A stretch of 64,000 nucleotides of DNA from Pseudomonas sp. PB106. Lineage in GTDB: Bacteria > Pseudomonadota > Gammaproteobacteria > Pseudomonadales > Pseudomonadaceae. The number at the start of each line of letters is the position of its first letter. Position 1 is the stretch's first letter. Made by a program: the position numbers and the translations under genes. Location: positions 80,194 to 144,193 of the forward strand of contig NZ_RWIM01000078.1 in assembly GCF_009764645.1 (NCBI RefSeq), read 5' to 3'. Shown here piece after piece: positions 61,901-64,000 of this stretch. The notes under the pieces are model-generated. The model did no database searches and had not been told where the DNA came from. It was given only the letters and a program-made list of their open reading frames with translations.

Positions 61901-63064
61901 GCCAATATCGCCCAAACGATTGAGTCGTTGATGCACGTACTCGCCATTGGCTTCATGCAATGACACTTGCCGCCAGCCGTGCTCGACGTCCTGTTTCTGC
62001 AAGGTCAGCAGCGTGTCGACACGGTGTTCGAACAGACCTTGCTCGACGGGCACATACGCGAAATCAGGCGAAGCATTCAGATATCGACGTGCGCGTCCTT
62101 GATTCTGCCACGTCGCATAGGACGCCAGCCGGGTTGTTTTATCTTCACCGTGCAGGCTCGACTGCAACGATTGCTCCATTGCCTGCAGCGACGCGAACGT
62201 GTCGATACCTCGGTCGGGTGTCAGCAGCACCACTGCACCGATGTCGGTGCCGGACTGGATATCGGCAACCGGAGTTTTGTTGGCGAGAATATAAATTCCG
62301 ATCAGTGGGATGTCGGGTTTGCTGTTGTGCCCCTTGAGGCTCAGGGAAAACACGGCGGGGCGCTGGTGGCCGGGCAGATGCGCGCGTGCTCGGCTGGAGG
62401 GGTGGCTGACGATTTGCTCGATCAGGGTTTTGCCGGTGGCCTCGAGCGTGCCGTCCTCGCTGCGCAAGGCGGCCTCGGCCAACAAGGCGCTGGCCAGACG
62501 ATCAGCCAGCCACTGGCGTCGATTCGGCGTTTCGCCTTGCGAGACAGGCGCCTGCCAGAAGTTGTCCAGTTGTTGCTGGAAATGGCGATCCGGACGCCGG
62601 ATCAAACCATCGATAAAGGTCTCGAAAGCCGGCGTGCTGCTGGTGCTGCCACTCACCGTGTGTGCTTTGTCAAACGCTGGACGGTTTGCACCGGTATAAA
62701 CAGCTTTGGCGTAAAAACGGTACAGCCGGTTGGGGGCGTCAAGGTGTTCGCCACCCCAAGGCTTTTCGGTGAACAGCGCGGAAAACGGTTTGAGCGGTTG
62801 ATCCGTCGATAGCAGCGTTAACGCACCGGATTCGGCAGATAACCAAATGTCCTCTCTGTAACTCACTGCCTCCAGTGCAATTGGCAGAGGAAGGCCGGGA
62901 AACGCCCGTTGAAGGGCGGCCGACAGCGTCTCGGTGAGCACTTTGCCGGCTTCTGGCTGCTGATCGAGCATGTGTTTGAGCGCCAGTTGATGGTAAAGCA
63001 ACTGCTGCAAATAGAGTGATTGACGGGCGTCGGTCGAAGGCACCGGAACGGAAGGAGAGGGCAT
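58949..63064 (-). CDS. Large dermonecrotic-type toxin with ChaN/TIKI-like C-terminal domain
   Basis: This 1371-residue protein has a long N-terminal region typical of the Pseudomonas dermonecrotic toxin (DUF6543) family, from YLQQLLYHQLALKHMLDQQP onward. A middle helical segment carries hydrophobic stretches (ALDLAFDLIGFLPITSSFNA, about 840-860). The C-terminal domain has GLILGEKHVYSITRQFLIKN, VKTFYLELFNTD and WIALTGQGHCNT. That last part resembles the membrane-targeted effector/ChaN-like fold seen in Pasteurella-toxin-type proteins. No signal peptide is present. The start at 63064 is chosen because residues upstream are unlike the family. The target is unknown. It is a single accessory gene between core genes cti and nfuA. 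Confidence 0.8.
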   Translation of the reverse strand: MPSPSVPVPSTDARQSLYLQQLLYHQLALKHMLDQQPEAGKVLTETLSAALQRAFPGLPLPIALEAVSYREDIWLSAESGALTLLSTDQPLKPFSALFTEKPWGGEHLDAPNRLYRFYAKAVYTGANRPAFDKAHTVSGSTSSTPAFETFIDGLIRRPDRHFQQQLDNFWQAPVSQGETPNRRQWLADRLASALLAEAALRSEDGTLEATGKTLIEQIVSHPSSRARAHLPGHQRPAVFSLSLKGHNSKPDIPLIGIYILANKTPVADIQSGTDIGAVVLLTPDRGIDTFASLQAMEQSLQSSLHGEDKTTRLASYATWQNQGRARRYLNASPDFAYVPVEQGLFEHRVDTLLTLQKQDVEHGWRQVSLHEANGEYVHQRLNRLGDIGAFLDIRDLLIARSQRCIEANLPPWYPAASAQDQQALKQLALAEMSANQTLASLMRKTAIPSLKAFARAELIRQLALDYPGSDLDPDKVQVNVITRLNPASLAGGIGPDQVPDSSGQSIPPERSVSLSLTELALRNSNPWDFSFYKLFTGEHTSMSASALSSAGKPLQFDDPYLNSLIRALDVGKGYDRLLHTRLIDNGGALRTAWIAAHRATLATETLAARMDPSCLLKDRQHRGHQWMTAIAESDLPGGRRKVGGHPIVVSSLMISSSPGTRNGYVLNDVLVIHAENLRAVPNVILYTPSAPTGQSFKEFADSASLQQFLRQQWLTSAEWRRYVMQRLSTPGQTLLSESKAARTLLLSERVLSSKSRVSNPFETLHTFPINTSLPQALYEQQVMTLRRNADHASTTNAEVDAQSLWNQFNFALDLAFDLIGFLPITSSFNAVRSVTRTFALLHQAGRSKVAARALWSITGARARPLTLRKIGTVPAFNPQPDLARVDVPVDPSSLERLKGNLYQSKTSPQQYALLDGKYYLTDIAQGQRYIYPPGTASKTLRYPLVLDKSLKHWQAEPLPRLRGGMDPIEKGPLQTSFRDYELPASDVVALTVLDRLPAGALNLGYLNPAFTMSPGSIAALHIFGIQARLRRHARQFFKSFPPPPRTIVLPRRGISLEQLFQHLFQQREGLILGEKHVYSITRQFLIKNMPELKKAGVKTFYLELFNTDLHQTHLDMFNTSPSHPLPDVLKDRLQVIDQMALQNDSFSYTRLIEEAHAQGINIMALDTTASSLYTSGDLSLPRPVATLADQLDRVTMFNFFAYKRITEHQLITGRQRWIALTGQGHCNTLQGIPGLAEITNATGVRLERRIGNQMVARVSADPGVVIYSPSGTHQFIHKCDLLVRLSSAENKHELVMRVHSPQLFTTTSNQARHSGIHYMNAQHQHVDVTVFADGTQAYVNHPPFGAVSNRRFHDLDALTEALTDELGMIEV

Positions 63065-63207
63065 GTTTTCGCCTGATAACTGAAGTTCGAAGCACACGTT
63101 ATCGGAGGCAGAGCGACTCGCTGCGGTATCTATATACCGCCACAACGATGAAAAATAAGGGTACGTGGCGGGCGTAATTGAGAATGCTTTCCCGACAAAA
63201 ATACTAG

Positions 63208-63849
<642 letters not shown>

Positions 63850-63927
63850 GTAAGGTGTTCGCTGCGAAGCCGTCACAAACCAGGCAATGCATTTTCCCGT
63901 GATGAGTGCGTTTGTCTGGTGCCACAA

Positions 63928-64000
63928 GATCAAAAGATCGCAGCCTTCGGCAGCTCCTACATTGGAATGTATTTCCCTGTAGGAGCTGCCGAAGGCTGCG
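63928..64000. repeat. REP pair, GATCGCAGCCTTCGGC type, cut by window edge
   Basis: GATCAAAAGATCGCAGCCTT ... CTCCTACA is followed by the inverted copy TGTAGGAGCTGCCGAAGGCT, which runs to the window end. Confidence 0.88.

Overview
The window reads as chromosomal DNA of a Pseudomonas of the P. fluorescens group. The reasons are: high GC with strongly G/C-ending codons; many REP/REPIN elements of the types typical of that group; and recognisable core genes (metH, cti, nfuA, cysI with its DUF934 partner, sohB, ppk2). All identifications come from reading the sequence and from memory of the families. No search was run.

Layout. 0.3-4.6 kb: a secreted tyrosine-phosphatase autotransporter, an AraC regulator and a 2OG-Fe(II) oxygenase. 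4.8-7.2 kb: a two-gene AT-rich island. It encodes a winged-helix plus NDT/TIR-like protein and a protein whose conserved blocks resemble the AcrVA2 anti-CRISPR family. This is the best candidate for an undescribed system. 7.2-8.8 kb: a structured leader with a broken reading frame ahead of two DUF6124-type genes. 8.8-19.2 kb: ordinary accessory genes (membrane proteins, a TetR/MFS pair, lipoprotein, hydrolase, SseB, TonB receptor, PPK2, iron-permease-like protein).

19.4-28.2 kb: a rightward stress cluster. It holds three envelope proteins (including DUF1469 and DUF3618 types), Mn-catalase, a ZIP transporter, a helix-hairpin-helix protein, a haem-catalase-fold protein and a cytochrome bd-type oxidase. 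28.2-33.4 kb: a dual GGDEF/EAL sensor and an OsmC-YcaO fusion. 33.5-39.0 kb: a six-gene leftward operon whose first four products match the Bacillus stressosome (RsbR, RsbS, RsbT and an RsbX-like phosphatase), followed by two histidine kinases. No sigma factor is present.

39.2-40.8 kb: small stress-type proteins. 40.9-48.5 kb: an SMP-30-like protein, a fatty-acid hydroxylase fused to an SRPBCC domain, a LysR regulator, an orphan HoxX-like protein, an SCP2 protein, a histidine phosphatase and SohB. 48.5-52.5 kb: sulfite reductase CysI with DUF934, a 37-residue membrane protein, a periplasmic binding protein and a DUF2970 protein. 52.8-63.9 kb: metH, cti, a 1371-residue dermonecrotic-type toxin, and nfuA. 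No tRNA, rRNA, CRISPR array, insertion sequence or prophage was seen.
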